From Candidatus Saccharimonadota bacterium (GTDB lineage: Bacteria > Patescibacteriota > Saccharimonadia > Saccharimonadales > UBA4665): 5,178 nt of DNA. A program made the position numbers and the translations under genes. Positions 5,164 to 5,178 of the stretch are shown here, piece by piece (the stretch's first letter is position 1; each line of letters starts with the position of its first letter). The notes under the pieces are model-generated. The model was not told where the DNA came from and searched no databases. It saw only the letters and a list, made by a program, of their open reading frames with translations. The stretch spans positions 1 through 5,178 of the forward strand of contig JARIHB010000137.1 in assembly GCA_029288515.1 (NCBI GenBank). The letters are read 5' to 3'.

Positions 5164-5178
5164 CTGTCTCTTATACAC
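5164..5178. other. Tn5/Nextera mosaic-end adapter remnant (artefact)
   Basis: CTGTCTCTTATACAC matches the first 15 bases of the 19-bp Tn5 mosaic end used in Nextera tagmentation libraries, in the read-through orientation. It sits exactly at the window's end, as expected for untrimmed adapter carried into a contig. The translated trace MYKRQ is a familiar contamination signature at the start of database proteins. A natural Tn5 (IS50) end is possible in principle, but nothing else of the element is present. Confidence 0.93.

Overview
The window looks like a bacterial contig end, about half G+C by eye, with every supported gene on the minus strand. The standard genetic code reads all of them cleanly, and the complete stop codons are TAG, TAG, TAA, TAA and TAA. 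The compact RNA polymerase beta subunit, its start and sequence style, and a perfect CIRCE heat-shock operator in front of clpP suggest a Patescibacteria/CPR lineage. Saccharibacteria (TM7) is my first guess, from recollection of family sequences rather than a search. The clean standard-code reading argues against the lineages that recode UGA.

Layout in transcription order, from high to low coordinates. (a) 5164-5178 is not genomic: it is 15 bases of the Tn5/Nextera mosaic-end adapter. (b) 5163-2841 is a tightly spaced three-gene run: a truncated proline- and acid-rich protein, a 129-residue proline-rich protein, and a 438-residue protein with an HEGAH zincin-like motif. None has a function I recognise beyond that motif. 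(c) 2840-2743 is a dense control region in which a perfect CIRCE operator, a sigma-70-type promoter and a possible intrinsic terminator share the same bases. (d) 2742-1343 is clpP, with all three catalytic residues, overlapping by one base a divergent GNAT-like acetyltransferase gene. (e) 1342-1081 is a non-coding stretch with a near-consensus promoter and a leader of about 195 nt carrying several inverted repeats. (f) 1080-1 is the first 360 codons of rpoB, running off the window.

Together this is a housekeeping block: a heat-shock-controlled protease with a co-transcribed partner, then RNA polymerase on its own strong promoter. Upstream of it lies a less conserved cluster that may encode a zinc protease-like protein with low-complexity companions. 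The most interesting points are the multi-purpose CIRCE site, the structured rpoB leader, the uncharacterised zincin cluster and the adapter artefact at the right edge.
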